DNA from: HyVt-337 sp964428895
GTDB taxonomy: Bacteria; Planctomycetota; Phycisphaerae; SM23-33
NCBI GenBank assembly: GCA_964428895.1
Contig: CAYRZU010000060.1
Location: 1 to 21,383, forward strand
Direction of reading: 5' to 3'
Length of the DNA stretch: 21,383 nt
The position numbers and the translations under genes were made by a program. This document shows positions 12,560 through 20,258 of the stretch, in pieces (within the stretch, counting starts at the first letter, position 1; every line of letters begins with the position of its first letter). Under the pieces are notes generated by a model. That model had not been told where the DNA came from, searched no databases, and saw only the letters and a list, made by a program, of their open reading frames with translations.

Positions 12560-13933
12560 ATGCCCAAGCGGAACCTCATCTGGATACTCATTATCGTCGC
12601 GATCATCGTGGCTGCGACGTGGCTAAACTACCGGCAGGGCGGGCCGGACGGATCGGCGCCCTCGCGCGATTTCGCCGCGCCCCGTCAGGCCTATCGCCTC
12701 ATCACGGAACGCTACGCCGATGACGTCGACCCCCGAGAGCTCCAGCAGCAGGCCATTGAGGGTATGGTGGAATCGTTGGACGGCCTGAGCAGCTACGTGC
12801 CTCCCTCGCAGGTAGTGGACTTCCGCGATCACATGGAAGGGGTTGTCCACGGGTACGGTCTGGAGTTGGCTGACGACGCCGGCCAAATCAGCGTGGTTGC
12901 GCCAGTGTTCGGGTCGCCCGCTCATCGGGCGGGTTTGGCGCCCGGCGACCGGATCGTCACGATCGATGAGGCCCCGACGGCGGGCATGGGGCTCCGGCAG
13001 ATCCACCAACTGCTGGCTGATCCCCAGCGCTCTCCCATTCGATTGACCGTTGTACGGGGCGGGGAAACGCTTGACCCGGTGGTGGTGCGTCGCGAGGAGT
13101 TCGAGATCGCCTCGGTCAACGGCTTTTGGCGCTGTGCGGACGGGTGTTGGTCCTATGCGATTGATGACCAGGGGCCCATTGTCTACATCCGGGTCGAGGA
13201 GTTCGTCGAGCAGACCGTTCGTCAACTGCAGCAGGCGCTTCGCCAGGTGCCCTGGGCCCGGGCCATCGTGCTGGACTTGCGGGATAACCCGGGCGGCATT
13301 CTGCCGGCGGCAGTGGGGGTGGCCGACCTGCTGATCGCGGACGGCCCGATCGTGACGGTTCTGTCCCCCCGCGAAAGGCCCAAGGCGTACGTAGCACATG
13401 ACAAAGGCACGCACGGCCCGATTCCCCTGGCGGTGCTGGTCAATGGCGGGACGGCCTCGGCGGCCGAGATCGTGGCCGGGGCCCTCAAGGCCAATCGTCG
13501 GGCGGTGCTGATCGGCCAACCGACGCGCGGAAAGACCTCCGTTCAGAGCATGCATCTCCTGCCCGACAACATGGGCCAGATCAACCTGACCACCGCCCGC
13601 TATGTATTCGCCTCCGACGGCCAGATCCCCGACCCCATCGGCGCGGCCCGCGCGCCCGGCGGCCCGGTTCGCCCCCACGTGCTGGCCGAAGCGACGTCGC
13701 GACAGGCCGATGACTTGCGGCGGCAGCGGCTGCTGCGAGCGTTGGGGCCGGACTGCTGGGTCACCACCGATGAATCGCTGCCGGCGACAGCCCCCGCCGG
13801 GGCCGTACCCGATGCGGTCCGCCAAGCCGTGGCCCAGGACTCACAGCTTGTCAAAGCCATCGCATTGCTGAAGACTCCCGGCGCCGTCGAGGCGCTGGTC
13901 GGCCAGGCCCAATCGGACGAAGCCGACCGATGA
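12560..13933 (+). CDS. S41 family carboxyl-terminal processing protease (tail-specific protease)
   Basis: This periplasmic serine protease cuts substrates near their C-termini. The 457 residues start with an uncleaved-looking signal anchor (about 5-22, LIWILIIVAIIVAATWL), then an N-terminal helical segment with GMVESLDGLSSYVPPSQ. A PDZ domain (about 97-178) contains AHRAGLAPGDRIVTID. The S41 catalytic core has VLDLRDNPGG (237-246), the nucleophile Ser300 in NGGTASAAEI and the general base Lys325 in RGKTSVQ. The Ser/Lys dyad is intact. The ATG at 12560 is chosen because AAGGG lies seven bases upstream and the hydrophobic anchor follows at once; the in-frame ATG at 12443 sits at the tRNA end with no such site. 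It overlaps tsaD by four bases (ATGA). Confidence 0.93.
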   Translation: MPKRNLIWILIIVAIIVAATWLNYRQGGPDGSAPSRDFAAPRQAYRLITERYADDVDPRELQQQAIEGMVESLDGLSSYVPPSQVVDFRDHMEGVVHGYGLELADDAGQISVVAPVFGSPAHRAGLAPGDRIVTIDEAPTAGMGLRQIHQLLADPQRSPIRLTVVRGGETLDPVVVRREEFEIASVNGFWRCADGCWSYAIDDQGPIVYIRVEEFVEQTVRQLQQALRQVPWARAIVLDLRDNPGGILPAAVGVADLLIADGPIVTVLSPRERPKAYVAHDKGTHGPIPLAVLVNGGTASAAEIVAGALKANRRAVLIGQPTRGKTSVQSMHLLPDNMGQINLTTARYVFASDGQIPDPIGAARAPGGPVRPHVLAEATSRQADDLRRQRLLRALGPDCWVTTDESLPATAPAGAVPDAVRQAVAQDSQLVKAIALLKTPGAVEALVGQAQSDEADR

Positions 13934-15021
13934 GCAATCCCACACTCATTCTGGGCATCGAGACCAGTTGCGACGAAACCGCCTGCGCCATCGTCGCCGA
14001 CGGACGAGACGTGCGGGCCAGCGCCGTGGCCAGTCAAATCGACCTGCACGCCCGCTTCGGCGGCGTTGTGCCGGAAGTGGCCTCCCGCGCCCACGTGGAG
14101 GCCATGAACCACGTGATCGATCGCGCCATCGAGCAGGCGGGCGTCACGGCCGCGGACATCTCGGCGGTGGCGGTTACCCACGAGCCGGGGCTGATCGGAT
14201 CGCTGCTGGTAGGTCTGATGGCGGCCAAGACCGCCGCGTGGACGCTGGGCGTTCCCTTGATCGGCGTGAACCACGTGGCCGCCCACGCCTACGCCGCCAC
14301 ACTCGATAACGACCCCATCGACTACCCCGCGGTGGCGCTGATCTGTTCGGGCGGCCACACCGCGCTCTATCGGTGCGATTCGCCCAGACAGTTGGAGCTG
14401 CTCGGCAGCACCATCGACGACGCCGCCGGCGAAGCTTTCGACAAGGTCGCCAGCATCCTCGAGCTCGGCTATCCTGGCGGGCCCATTATCGACAAGGTCG
14501 CCAAGGCCGGCGATCCGGCCGTGGTCAAGCTGCCGCGGACGCTGCTGAAGGGCCAATCGCTGGACTTCTCATTCAGCGGCCTCAAGACCGCGGTGCTCTA
14601 CCACGTCAACGGCTTGCCGGGCGGGCGCACACCCAGCCGCCGCCGCAGCGCCCAAGCCCAGCGCGCCGCCAGCCAGCCCTACGCGGGCAAGGGCATCGAG
14701 CAGTTCACCGAGCAAGAGATCGCGGACCTGGCCGCCGGGTTCCAAGCCGCCGTCGTCGACGTGCTGATGACCAAGCTCAAGCGGGCGGCCAAGCAATACC
14801 AGGCCCACACGCTGGTCCTGGGCGGCGGCGTGTCGGCCAATTCGGCGCTGCGGGCGGCCGCGATGGATCTGGCCTCCAAGCTCACGTGCACGCTTCGCCT
14901 GCCGCCGATGGCCTACACGGTCGACAACGCCGCCATGGTCGCCGGGCTCGCCTATCACCATCTGCAGGCAGGCCACACCGATGGCTTCGACCTGGAAGCA
15001 CACGCCACCGTTCGGCGATAA
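13930..15021 (+). CDS. tsaD: tRNA N6-adenosine threonylcarbamoyltransferase
   Basis: TsaD transfers the threonylcarbamoyl group to A37 of ANN-decoding tRNAs (t6A), with TsaB and TsaE, in the cytoplasm. The 363 residues begin ILGIETSCDETACAIV (7-22), the family's first phosphate-binding motif, followed by GGVVPEVASRAH (44-55), the metal-binding NHVAAHAYA (His115, His119), ICSGGHT (138-144), LDFSFSGLKTAV (211-222) and LVLGGGVSANSALR (295-308). A basic Arg/Gln-rich insertion (about 232-256, RTPSRRRSAQAQRAAS) sits before the EQEIADLAAGFQ helix and makes the protein slightly longer than usual. It is translationally coupled to the S41 protease (ATGA overlap). larB follows after 17 bases. No tsaB or tsaE is in the window. 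Confidence 0.97.
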   Translation: MSNPTLILGIETSCDETACAIVADGRDVRASAVASQIDLHARFGGVVPEVASRAHVEAMNHVIDRAIEQAGVTAADISAVAVTHEPGLIGSLLVGLMAAKTAAWTLGVPLIGVNHVAAHAYAATLDNDPIDYPAVALICSGGHTALYRCDSPRQLELLGSTIDDAAGEAFDKVASILELGYPGGPIIDKVAKAGDPAVVKLPRTLLKGQSLDFSFSGLKTAVLYHVNGLPGGRTPSRRRSAQAQRAASQPYAGKGIEQFTEQEIADLAAGFQAAVVDVLMTKLKRAAKQYQAHTLVLGGGVSANSALRAAAMDLASKLTCTLRLPPMAYTVDNAAMVAGLAYHHLQAGHTDGFDLEAHATVRR

Positions 15022-15026
15022 CGGGC

Positions 15027-15032
15027 TATAAT
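15027..15032 (+). promoter_or_regulatory. Possible -10 box for leaderless larB transcription
   Basis: A perfect TATAAT ends six bases before the larB ATG, and no Shine-Dalgarno sequence is present in the tsaD-larB gap. Transcription from this box would start at or next to the ATG, giving a leaderless mRNA. No good -35 box is visible 16-18 bases upstream, so the case is suggestive only. Confidence 0.3.
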
Positions 15033-15038
15033 GCACGC

Positions 15039-15806
15039 ATGAACGAAAACGCTCTCCGAGAACTCCTGCAAGCGGTCGGCCAAGGCCAGATGACCACCGA
15101 CGATGCCCTTGAGCGTCTGCGTCACCTGCCGTTCGAGTCGATGGGCTTTGCCAACGTGGATCATCATCGTTCGCTTCGCTGTGGGGCCGCCGAGGTGATC
15201 TTTTGCCCCGGCAAGACCCCCGACCAGACCGCCGCGATCTTCGAAAAGCTCGCCGAAAGCGGCAACAACGTGCTGGCCACCCGCGCCGACACCGAGAAGT
15301 TCCAAGCCGTCCAAGCCATCTGCCCAGCCGCCGAGTACGACGAGCTATCGCGGACCATCACGCTGCGGCAGGGCGATTCGGCCGAGCCGGTCGGCCATGT
15401 GGCTGTCGTTGCCGCCGGCACGAGCGACCTACCCGTGGCCGAGGAGGCCCGCATCACGGCCGAACTGATGGGCGCCAAGGTCACTTGCCACTACGACGTG
15501 GGGGTGGCGGGCCTGCACCGCCTGCTGGCCTGTCGCGAGGACCTGACCAGCGCCAACGCCATCGTTGTCACCGCCGGCATGGAAGGGGCCCTGGCCAGCG
15601 TGGTCGGCGGATTGGTGGGCGTGCCGGTGCTGGCCGTGCCGACCTCGGTGGGCTACGGGGCCAGCTTCAACGGCTTGGCGGCGCTGCTGGCGATGCTCAA
15701 TAGTTGCTCCTCCAACGTCAGCGTGGTCAATATCGATAACGGTTTCGCCGGCGGGTATATCACCGCGATGATCAACCGGCAGGCCGGCGCCGCGAAGGAT
15801 GCCTAG
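15039..15806 (+). CDS. larB: Nickel pincer cofactor biosynthesis protein LarB
   Basis: LarB carboxylates and hydrolyses nicotinic acid adenine dinucleotide, the first step to the nickel-pincer nucleotide cofactor of lactate racemase and relatives. The 255 residues comprise a small helical N-terminus (MNENALRELLQAVGQGQMT) and an AIR-carboxylase-like Rossmann domain with VAVVAAGTSDLPVAEEA (121-137), TAGMEGALASVVGGLVGVPVLAVP (178-201), TSVGYGASFNGLAALLAMLNSC (202-223) and VVNIDNGFAGGY. The conserved Cys223 of LNSC corresponds to the catalytic cysteine. Length matches the family. larC, larE and larA are not in the window. nnrD begins on the base after the larB stop, so the two are tightly linked. 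Confidence 0.95.
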   Translation: MNENALRELLQAVGQGQMTTDDALERLRHLPFESMGFANVDHHRSLRCGAAEVIFCPGKTPDQTAAIFEKLAESGNNVLATRADTEKFQAVQAICPAAEYDELSRTITLRQGDSAEPVGHVAVVAAGTSDLPVAEEARITAELMGAKVTCHYDVGVAGLHRLLACREDLTSANAIVVTAGMEGALASVVGGLVGVPVLAVPTSVGYGASFNGLAALLAMLNSCSSNVSVVNIDNGFAGGYITAMINRQAGAAKDA

Positions 15807-16694
15807 ATGACCGCCGAGCGCGTCAACGCACCGCCGCACCTGCCGGCCCGCCCGCCAGACGCCCGCAAGGGCGACTTCGGCCGCGTGTTGGTGGTTGGCG
15901 GGTCGCGGGGGATGGTCGGCGCGGTCGCCCTTGCGACGAACGCGGCCTTGCGGGGCGGAGCAGGGCTGGTGACCTTCGCGGCGCCCGAAACAGTCCAGCT
16001 AGCCATCGCGCCGCTGTGTCCGTGCGCGATGTCGACCCCCTTGCCGTGTCATTCTACCGGTGAACTGTCGCCGGATGCGGTCGAGCTATTCAGCCGGATC
16101 GCCGCGAAACAGGACGTGATCGCGATGGGCCCTGGCATGGCCGTTGGTGAGTTACAGGCCGACATCGTCGGCGCGGCGTTGGGGCAGGCCAAGCCGGTCG
16201 TCCTCGACGCCGACGGCCTCAATAACCTCGGCGACTGGCCCGAATGGCCCCTGCATCGGGCGTGCCCGCTGGTGCTGACCCCGCACCCGGGCGAGTTCGC
16301 TCGCCTGACCGACCTGTCCACCGTCGACATCCAAGCCGACCGGCAAGGCGCAGCCGTTTCGGCCGTCCTGGAATGGCAAGCCGGAGCCGAACAGGCCGGC
16401 GAACTGGTCTGCGTGCTCAAAGGCGCCGGCACGGTCGTCACCGACGGCCGGCGCGTCTACGTCAACGACACCGGCAACCCCGGCATGGCCACCGGAGGCA
16501 GCGGGGATGTGCTGACCGGACTGATCGCGGCGCTGATCGGACAAGGCCTGGCGCCGTTCGATGCGGCCTGTCTGGGCGTGTGGGCGCACGGCCGCGCGGG
16601 CGATCTGGCCGCAGCGCGAATGGGCCAGACTTCGCTGATCGCCACCGATTTGCTGGACGATCTGCCGGCCGCCTTGGCCGAACGGGCCGGTTAG
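15807..16694 (+). CDS. nnrD: ADP-dependent NAD(P)H-hydrate dehydratase
   Basis: NnrD repairs hydrated NADH and NADPH (NADHX/NADPHX) by ADP-dependent dehydration in the cytoplasm. The 295 residues form a ribokinase-like domain with LVVGGSRGMVGAVALA (28-43), AMGPGM (106-111), VVLDADGLN (131-139), LTPHPGEFARL (157-167), KGAGTVV (205-211) and NPGMATGGSGDVLTG (224-238), whose Asp234 is the expected catalytic residue. The epimerase (NnrE) domain that is often fused at the N-terminus is absent, so it must be encoded elsewhere or be missing. The ATG follows the larB TAG directly, with no spacer, so translation is probably coupled. A promoter for the next operon begins 15 bases after its stop. Confidence 0.95.
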   Translation: MTAERVNAPPHLPARPPDARKGDFGRVLVVGGSRGMVGAVALATNAALRGGAGLVTFAAPETVQLAIAPLCPCAMSTPLPCHSTGELSPDAVELFSRIAAKQDVIAMGPGMAVGELQADIVGAALGQAKPVVLDADGLNNLGDWPEWPLHRACPLVLTPHPGEFARLTDLSTVDIQADRQGAAVSAVLEWQAGAEQAGELVCVLKGAGTVVTDGRRVYVNDTGNPGMATGGSGDVLTGLIAALIGQGLAPFDAACLGVWAHGRAGDLAAARMGQTSLIATDLLDDLPAALAERAG

Positions 16695-16708
16695 CTCTGC
16701 GTGTCTGC

Positions 16709-16738
16709 TTGACAGGCTGCCGCGGCGACCTCTACCAT
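16709..16738 (+). promoter_or_regulatory. Sigma-70 promoter for the binding-protein/permease fusion
   Basis: TTGACA (16709-16714, 6/6) and TACCAT (16733-16738, 4/6) are separated by 18 bases. Transcription would begin near 16745, only about 15 bases before the ATG, so there is no room for a riboswitch in this leader. Confidence 0.6.
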
Positions 16739-16759
16739 CGCTCGACTTGGGTTCCCTCT

Positions 16760-18493
16760 ATGCGTTCGTGTCTACTCATTCTGATCGGCATCTGCATCCT
16801 GGTGGCCTCGCCCGCGGCGGCGCAGGAGGCGCCCGCCGAGGTGCATCCGCGTATTGTCAGCTTCTCGCCGGCGCTGACCAAGATCCTGTTCGATATGAAC
16901 CTCGGCCACCACGTTGTCGGCGTGACGCGGTGGTGCACCTTGCCGGAAGGCATTGAGCGCCCCCGCATCGGCGACGCCCAAAGCATCAACGCCGAGCTGA
17001 TCCTTTCGACGCGGCCCGACATCATCATCACCCAGTCCGACACCGCCCGCTTCAAGGGTGTTACCGACGTGGACCCCGCGGTGCAGGTCGTGCCGATCAT
17101 CATCGAGGAACTCCCGGACGTCGCGGCCGCCATCGATGAGATCGGGGAACTTGCGGATCAAACCGAACTGGCCCGGGCGACGCGGGCGTACTACGAGGCC
17201 CGCCTGGACGCCGTTCGCCAGCGCGTGGCCGGCCGAAAGCGGAGGCGGGTGCTGTTCGTGATGGGCACCACGGCGCCGTCGGTCTCGCGTGGGGGCACGT
17301 TCGTTCACGACCTGATCGAAGTCGGCGGCGGCATCAACGCCGGGCTCGACATCCCCGGCGCTAACGCGTGGCAGCGGACCCACATCGACCACATTGTGGC
17401 CACGCAACCGGACGTGCTGATCTGCCAGGTCCGCGAGAGCGAGGCCGACGAGGCCGACGAGTATTGGCGACAATGGGAAGACCTGCCGGCCACCCGCGCC
17501 GGCAACGTATACGTGGTGACCGATTCGGATTGGACGATCCCTTCACTGAGATTGCCCCAATTCGCCGGGCTGATCGCTGAGATGACCCATACCATCGAGG
17601 TCGAGGAAGTCGACCTCGGCTGGGCGTTGTGGCGGGCCCGGGTGCTACGCTGGCTGGCGGCGGCGGTGGTGGGGGCGGCCCTGGCCTCGGGGGGCATGGC
17701 GCTGCAGGGGCTGCTGCGGAACCCGTTGGCCGAGCCGTACATCCTGGGCATCTCCAGCGGCGCCGGCGTGGGCGTTCTGCTGGGGATGGCGATATCGGCG
17801 TGGTTGGCTATGCCGGCGTGGTTGTCGACGCCGCTGCTGGCGTTCGCCGGGGCGGGGGCAACGGCGATGGTGGTCTATGCGCTGGCCCAGCGTCGCGGCA
17901 GACTCGAACCGTATTCGCTGATCTTATCCGGCGTGATCGTCAACACCTTCAACGGGGCGGTGATGCTGGCGATCTTCCTGTACGTGGACGTCTACCGCAT
18001 CTCGGAGTTCACCCACTGGGCCATGGGCCGTCTGCCCGACGCGATCGACGTCGATCTGTTGATCGTCAGCGCGGTGTTGGTGGCGATCGGCTGGGTGGTG
18101 TTGTTTCTTCATGCCGCGTCGGCCAACGTGCTGACGCTGGGCGACAGCGTGGCCGCCACGTCCGGCGTTTCGGTGCAGTGGCTTCGGCTGGTGACGTTCG
18201 GCGTGGTCGCGCTGATGACGGCTGCGGCGGTCTCGTTGGCTGGGCCCATTGGCTTCCTGGGCCTAATCGTGCCACACATCGTTCGCATGATCGTCGGGCC
18301 GGACCAACGGATCGGCCTGATCGTCTCGGCCGTGGCCGGGGCGGTGCTGCTGGTGCTGGCCGAGTGGCTGTGCCGGTCCATCGGGTCGTTGATCCACGTT
18401 AGCCTCGTGCCGGTCGGCATTCTGACGGCCCTGATCGGCGGCCCGTTCTTCGTGATGCTGTTGCGCCGGCAACGCGGGAGGGCAATCGTATGA
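16760..18493 (+). CDS. Fused periplasmic binding protein and permease of a BtuF/BtuC-type (cobalamin or metal-chelate) ABC importer
   Basis: One 577-residue ORF joins two importer parts. Residues 1-22 are a signal peptide (ILIGICILVASPAAA, possible cleavage after AAA). Residues about 29-278 form a helical-backbone binding protein like BtuF: PRIVSFSPALTKILFDM, GVTRWCTLPEGIERPRIGDA, LSTRPDIII. Residues about 288-577 form a BtuC/FecCD permease: LQGLLRNPLAEPYILGISSGAG (315-336), LILSGVIVNTF (387-397), ANVLTLGDSVAATSGV (455-470) and AGPIGFLGLIVPHIVRMIVG (494-513). The permease starts at the equivalent of the second BtuC helix (WRARVLRWLAAAVVGAALA); the usual first helix is absent. With an exported binding domain this still leaves the next helix entering from outside, so topology is preserved (inference). 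The ATPase gene overlaps by four bases. Substrate could be B12, heme or a siderophore; the nearby riboswitch favours B12. Confidence 0.9.
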   Translation: MRSCLLILIGICILVASPAAAQEAPAEVHPRIVSFSPALTKILFDMNLGHHVVGVTRWCTLPEGIERPRIGDAQSINAELILSTRPDIIITQSDTARFKGVTDVDPAVQVVPIIIEELPDVAAAIDEIGELADQTELARATRAYYEARLDAVRQRVAGRKRRRVLFVMGTTAPSVSRGGTFVHDLIEVGGGINAGLDIPGANAWQRTHIDHIVATQPDVLICQVRESEADEADEYWRQWEDLPATRAGNVYVVTDSDWTIPSLRLPQFAGLIAEMTHTIEVEEVDLGWALWRARVLRWLAAAVVGAALASGGMALQGLLRNPLAEPYILGISSGAGVGVLLGMAISAWLAMPAWLSTPLLAFAGAGATAMVVYALAQRRGRLEPYSLILSGVIVNTFNGAVMLAIFLYVDVYRISEFTHWAMGRLPDAIDVDLLIVSAVLVAIGWVVLFLHAASANVLTLGDSVAATSGVSVQWLRLVTFGVVALMTAAAVSLAGPIGFLGLIVPHIVRMIVGPDQRIGLIVSAVAGAVLLVLAEWLCRSIGSLIHVSLVPVGILTALIGGPFFVMLLRRQRGRAIV

Positions 18494-19281
18494 GCGATGC
18501 CCGGACGCCCAAAGCTGTCTTGACTGCCGACGGCGTGGAGTTCGGCTATCGTCGCGATGAGCCGGTCCTACGGGCCGTCAACTTGACCGCCCGGGAAAAG
18601 CAACTGCTGTGCGTGCTCGGCCCCAACGGTTCGGGCAAGACCACACTGCTGCGCTGTTTGTTAGGGCAGCTGGCGCCGTCGGCCGGCGAGGTCCTGCTGA
18701 ACGACGTGCCGGTGAGCGCCTACCGCCCGCGCGATTTGGCCCGCTCCCTGGGCTACGTGCCCCAGTTTCCCAAGTCGGCCTTTGGCTTCACGGCCAAGCA
18801 GATCGTGCTGATGGGTCGGCTGGCCCACACCGGCCCATTGGGCCTGGCCGGGGATAATGACCGCCAGGTCGTCCGCCTGGCCATGGAGATGACCGATACC
18901 TCCGGCCTGGCTGAGCGAACGTTGGATGAGCTATCCGGCGGCGAGGCCCAGCGCGTGATGATCGCCCGGGCCCTGGCCCAACAGCCGGCCGCCATGCTCC
19001 TGGACGAACCGACCAGCCACCTGGACGTGCGACACCAGATGACGATCTATCGCATGATGAGCCGCCTGGCCCACGATTGGGGCATGGCGGTCGTGTGCGT
19101 CAGTCACGATGTGAACCTCGCCGCTCGCTTTGCCGATCAGTTGCTGCTGGTCAAAGACGGCGCCGTGCACGCCGCCGGCACGCCCGCGGAGGTCGTTCGC
19201 CCGGAGATCCTCTCGCAGGCCTATGATGTCGATATCGAACTGATTGATTCCGCCGACGGCCCGATCGTCCGGGCCCGCTGA
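18490..19281 (+). CDS. ABC transporter ATPase of the BtuD/FecE type
   Basis: It hydrolyses ATP to drive the fused importer encoded just upstream. The 263 residues show Walker A GPNGSGKT (44-51), a Q-loop region (VPQFPKSAFGFTAKQIV, about 90-106), the signature LSGGE (148-152), Walker B MLLDEP (169-174), the D-loop SHLD (176-179) and the switch His in VVCVSHDVNLAARFAD. The C-terminus (GTPAEVVRPEILSQAYDVDIELI) is typical of the FecE/BtuD/HmuV group. It overlaps the permease by four bases (ATGA), which suggests coupled translation of a two-gene importer. ribF follows after 20 bases. Cobalamin is the favoured substrate by context only. Confidence 0.93.
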   Translation: MSDARTPKAVLTADGVEFGYRRDEPVLRAVNLTAREKQLLCVLGPNGSGKTTLLRCLLGQLAPSAGEVLLNDVPVSAYRPRDLARSLGYVPQFPKSAFGFTAKQIVLMGRLAHTGPLGLAGDNDRQVVRLAMEMTDTSGLAERTLDELSGGEAQRVMIARALAQQPAAMLLDEPTSHLDVRHQMTIYRMMSRLAHDWGMAVVCVSHDVNLAARFADQLLLVKDGAVHAAGTPAEVVRPEILSQAYDVDIELIDSADGPIVRAR

Positions 19282-19301
19282 GTGACCCGTAGATCCGAAC
19301 C

Positions 19302-20258
19302 ATGAGCGTCAACGTTATATACGGCCTCGACGATGTCCCGTCCCGCGTGACGGGGTGTGTGCTGACCATCGGCAACTTCGATGGCGTGCACTTGGGGCAC
19401 CAGAAGATCGTGGGCATCGGCCAAGATCTGGCCCGGGCCGATCACGTCGCGTTGGTGGCGCTGACGTTCGAACCGCCACCGGACCTGGTCCTGCGTCCGC
19501 ACGATCCGCCGAAACGGCTGACCCCCATCGACGCCAAGGCCCGCCTGCTCTGCGAGGCCGGGGCCGACTTCGTGGTGGTCGCGCCGTCGACCAAGGACCT
19601 GCTCGGCCTCGAGCCGGACGATTTCCTGCGGGAGATCATCCTCAAGCGCTTCGCACCGTGGCACGTGGTGGAAGGGCCGAACTTCTTCTTCGGCCGAAAA
19701 CGCGCCGGGACCATCGAAACGCTCGAACAGTTCGGCCTGGACAACTGCTTTCAGGTCCGCCAGATCGAACCGCTGGAGATGGCCGTCGCCGGCGACCACC
19801 AGCGCGTCTGCAGCACGCTGATTCGGGCCCTGGTGGCCGAGGGCAACGTCCAAGGGGCCGCACGCTGCCTGGGTCGGCCCTACACACTCTTCGGCACGGT
19901 GATCCCGGGGGAGGGGCGCGGCCGCATTCTGGATTTTCCCACCGCCAACATTCCCGTTGGTGAGCAGGTCACGCCCGCCAACGGCATCTACGCCGGCCGG
20001 GCCGATATCAACGGCGAACGCTTTGCCTGCGCCATCAGCATCGGCACCAAGCCGACCTTCCACCACGCCGACGATGTTCACATCGAGGCGTTCGTTCTCG
20101 ATGCCCACGACCGAGATTTCTACAACTTGCCGATGTCGCTGGAACTGGTCCACCGGCTCCGCCGGCAAGAACGTTTCGACGGCGCCGATTCGCTCAAAGA
20201 CCAAATCGCCAAGGACGTGCAACGTGTCCGAGAACTCATCGAACAACCCGGCGCTTGA
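19302..20258 (+). CDS. ribF: Bifunctional riboflavin kinase / FAD synthetase
   Basis: RibF phosphorylates riboflavin to FMN and adenylates it to FAD in the cytoplasm. The 318-residue length is normal. The N-terminal adenylyltransferase has GNFDGVHLGHQ (24-34, with the HxGH motif at 30-33), VALTFEP (49-58), VVEGPNFFFGRKRAG (122-136) and STLIRALVAEGNVQGAARCLGRPY (171-194). The C-terminal kinase domain starts at GTVIPGEGRGRILDFPTANI (198-217, PTAN motif), then NGIYAG (227-232), IGTKPTF (247-253) and HIEAFVLD with the catalytic-type Glu262. Both activities therefore look intact. The NrnA gene starts inside its last codons (35-base overlap). In many bacteria ribF, nrnA and truB are neighbours, so the pairing is expected. 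Confidence 0.97.
   Translation: MSVNVIYGLDDVPSRVTGCVLTIGNFDGVHLGHQKIVGIGQDLARADHVALVALTFEPPPDLVLRPHDPPKRLTPIDAKARLLCEAGADFVVVAPSTKDLLGLEPDDFLREIILKRFAPWHVVEGPNFFFGRKRAGTIETLEQFGLDNCFQVRQIEPLEMAVAGDHQRVCSTLIRALVAEGNVQGAARCLGRPYTLFGTVIPGEGRGRILDFPTANIPVGEQVTPANGIYAGRADINGERFACAISIGTKPTFHHADDVHIEAFVLDAHDRDFYNLPMSLELVHRLRRQERFDGADSLKDQIAKDVQRVRELIEQPGA

Noticed and set aside
12623..13825. A 400-codon open frame antisense to the S41 protease gene
   Set aside because: The protease frame has PDZ and an intact Ser/Lys dyad; the antisense translation is Arg/Gly/Asp-rich with no domain.
16244..16759. An upstream extension of the binding-protein/permease frame into nnrD
   Set aside because: The extension is an out-of-frame translation of nnrD. 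The signal peptide at 16760 and the promoter at 16709-16738 fix the real start.
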